A stretch of DNA of 32,948 nt from Alphaproteobacteria bacterium (lineage in GTDB: Bacteria > Pseudomonadota > Alphaproteobacteria > JAJFFI01), in assembly GCA_030066595.1 (NCBI GenBank), contig JASJBI010000055.1, positions 1 to 32,948 on the forward strand, written 5' to 3'. Position 1 is the first letter of the stretch. The number at the start of each line of letters is the position of its first letter. The notes below the pieces were generated by a model. The model did not search any database and was not told the DNA's origin. It worked only from the letters and a program-made list of their open reading frames with translations. The translations under genes and the position numbers were made by a program. Positions 32,165 through 32,948 of the stretch are shown here, piece by piece.

Positions 32165-32508
32165 ACGGCCGCGGCAACATCGCCGAGGCCTATGCCGCCG
32201 AGCAGGACGGCGAGCTCTGGCTCTACAACGCCTACATCCCCGAGTACCAGGCGGCGAGCCAGTTCCAGCACGAGACCCGCCGGCCCCGGAAGCTCCTCTT
32301 GCACCGGCGCGAGATCGATCGGCTGATCGGCCGGGTGCAGAAGGACGGCATGACCCTGGTGCCGCTCGACATCCACTTTAACAGGCGGGGCATCGCCAAG
32401 GTGCTGCTCGGCGTCGCCCGCGGCAAGCGCAAATACGACAAGCGCGAGGCCGAGAAGAGCCGCGACTGGCGCCGCCAGAAGGAACGGCTCATGCGGGAGA
32501 AGGGGTAG
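32165..32508 (+). pseudogene. smpB: 5'-truncated second copy of smpB
   Basis: It matches codons 41-154 of the intact smpB, ending at the same stop. Of 12 base differences, 11 are silent and one changes Ile124 to Val. Residues 1-41, which form the first strands of the OB fold, are missing. An in-frame GTG at 32143 with GCGGGAA upstream could start a product of about 122 residues with an unrelated N-terminus, but it would lack tmRNA-binding structure. It is also the right arm of the 344-base direct repeat. The silent pattern suggests it was part of a working gene until recently. Confidence 0.88.
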
Positions 32509-32797
32509 GGGGCTTCTCCGAGAGGCGGCGGCTCCGGCGCGGTCTTGAGGCGTGCGCACGATGACGCCAAGTTGGCGCTGCATTTCATTGCGGACTTGGC
32601 GCAGGCGCTCACTGCTCTTGGTCCGGTTCAGGCTGCGAAGCGGTCGCTCTGGAAAGCAGGCTAGAACCGCCGCCAGGAGCCATGAGCTGCCGAACTTTGG
32701 ACTGCTCTAAGTATGATGATTGCCACCAGACGCTTGTCTTCACCCATGGCCTCTTAACGACCAATTTGTACGTCGCGCAATGAAAGTCCGATCCAGG
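32509..32797. other. Stretch between the smpB copy and the right-edge gene
   Basis: No confident gene. On the plus strand the frame 32509-32664, in phase with the smpB copy but after its stop, reads like a helical C-terminus (HDDAKLALHFIADLAQALTA, ending SLWKAG) without a clear start. It may be a remnant. The sequence after the smpB stop differs fully from that after intact smpB. Confidence 0.35.
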
Positions 32798-32948
32798 TCA
32801 GGCATCGATTACATAGATCGAAGCATCCAAATCGCCGTCTACGGTGCATACCTGCGTGACCACCCTCCGATAGCCGGCACCTTCGAACTCGTCGAGACGC
32901 AGCCAGTGATTGGGTAGTTCTGACGATTCGAAAATGTGAACTTCGATG
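32798..32948 (-). CDS. Gamma-glutamylcyclotransferase (AIG2)-like protein, C-terminal end only
   Basis: The minus strand is open from the right edge to a TGA at 32800-32798, giving 49 residues. The run WLRLDEFEGAGYRRVVTQV, followed by a short turn and ASIYVIDA, matches the C-terminal half of AIG2/GGCT-like proteins, where L-D-x-F-E-G-x-x-Y-R-R-V precedes a strand ending in A-x-x-Y-V. These are small beta-barrel enzymes releasing 5-oxoproline from gamma-glutamyl compounds, though many members have unknown substrates. The catalytic Glu would lie in the missing part or just at the edge. The plus-strand ORF at 32720-32917 is its shadow. Confidence 0.65.
   Translation of the reverse strand, partial: IEVHIFESSELPNHWLRLDEFEGAGYRRVVTQVCTVDGDLDASIYVIDA

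Noticed and set aside
32068..32508. Second smpB read as a functional gene
   Set aside because: It lacks codons 1-41, needed for the OB fold; the N-terminal residues supplied by upstream sequence are unrelated to SmpB.
32720..32917. 65-codon plus-strand ORF at the right edge
   Set aside because: The minus strand over the same bases encodes a recognisable AIG2-like C-terminus; the plus-strand product has no family features.

Overview
This window looks like chromosome from a high-G+C alphaproteobacterium, most like a Rhodospirillales-type lineage. The evidence is the gene content (divergent lytic transglycosylase / dapA-smpB, bactofilin with an M23 peptidase, DUF1194 and DUF4242 proteins, a UspE-type stress protein), the strong third-position G/C bias, and short 'CATCCTGAGG...TCTCGAAGG' palindromes scattered between genes. 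The organism is inferred from proteins recognised by eye; no search was run.

Layout. (1) 1-4222, plus strand: the 3' end of an HTTM/gamma-carboxylase-like membrane protein overlapping a DCC thiol-disulfide protein, a DUF4242 protein, NAD synthetase, and two tandem Nu-class (YfcG/YghU-like) glutathione transferases. (2) 4239-5396: two small proteins of unknown function, a palindromic repeat, and tRNA-Ser(GCT) with its own promoter. (3) 5446-15821, minus strand: a small unknown protein, then the cassette GltD-like Fe-S flavoprotein > pyruvate:ferredoxin oxidoreductase (NifJ) > dihydroorotate-dehydrogenase-like protein with 29-base gaps. A perfect FNR/FixK-type palindrome lies upstream. Further upstream on the same strand are an ADP-ribosylglycohydrolase, UspE, a 51-residue ORF coupled by an ATGA overlap, and an acyl-CoA synthetase. 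The likely theme is low-oxygen pyruvate and electron metabolism plus stress tolerance. (4) 15986-20370: a secreted DUF1194 protein, an SDR dehydrogenase with a possible PhaR-type operator, a methyltransferase, and a TPR protein fused to a 2OG-Fe(II) oxygenase-like domain. (5) 20720-24524: a promoter, then overlapping M23 peptidase and bactofilin genes (cell shape), then an alpha/beta hydrolase and an L-2-haloacid dehalogenase on the other strand. (6) 24654-28992: lytic transglycosylase divergent from dapA, a cluster of palindromic repeats, and smpB.

(7) 28993-32164 is the most unusual part. An A+T-richer segment sits between intact smpB and a second, 5'-truncated copy of the last 344 bases of smpB (about 96.5% identical, 12 differences by eye, only one changing an amino acid). 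It carries a DUF262-HNH protein related to GmrSD-type restriction enzymes. Divergent from it is a 230-residue membrane-anchored protein with a degenerate response-regulator receiver domain. Between them is a perfect inverted repeat. I read this as a small defence-type island at smpB. The pairing of the two proteins as a system is inference. At the right edge is the C-terminal end of a gamma-glutamylcyclotransferase (AIG2)-like gene on the minus strand.
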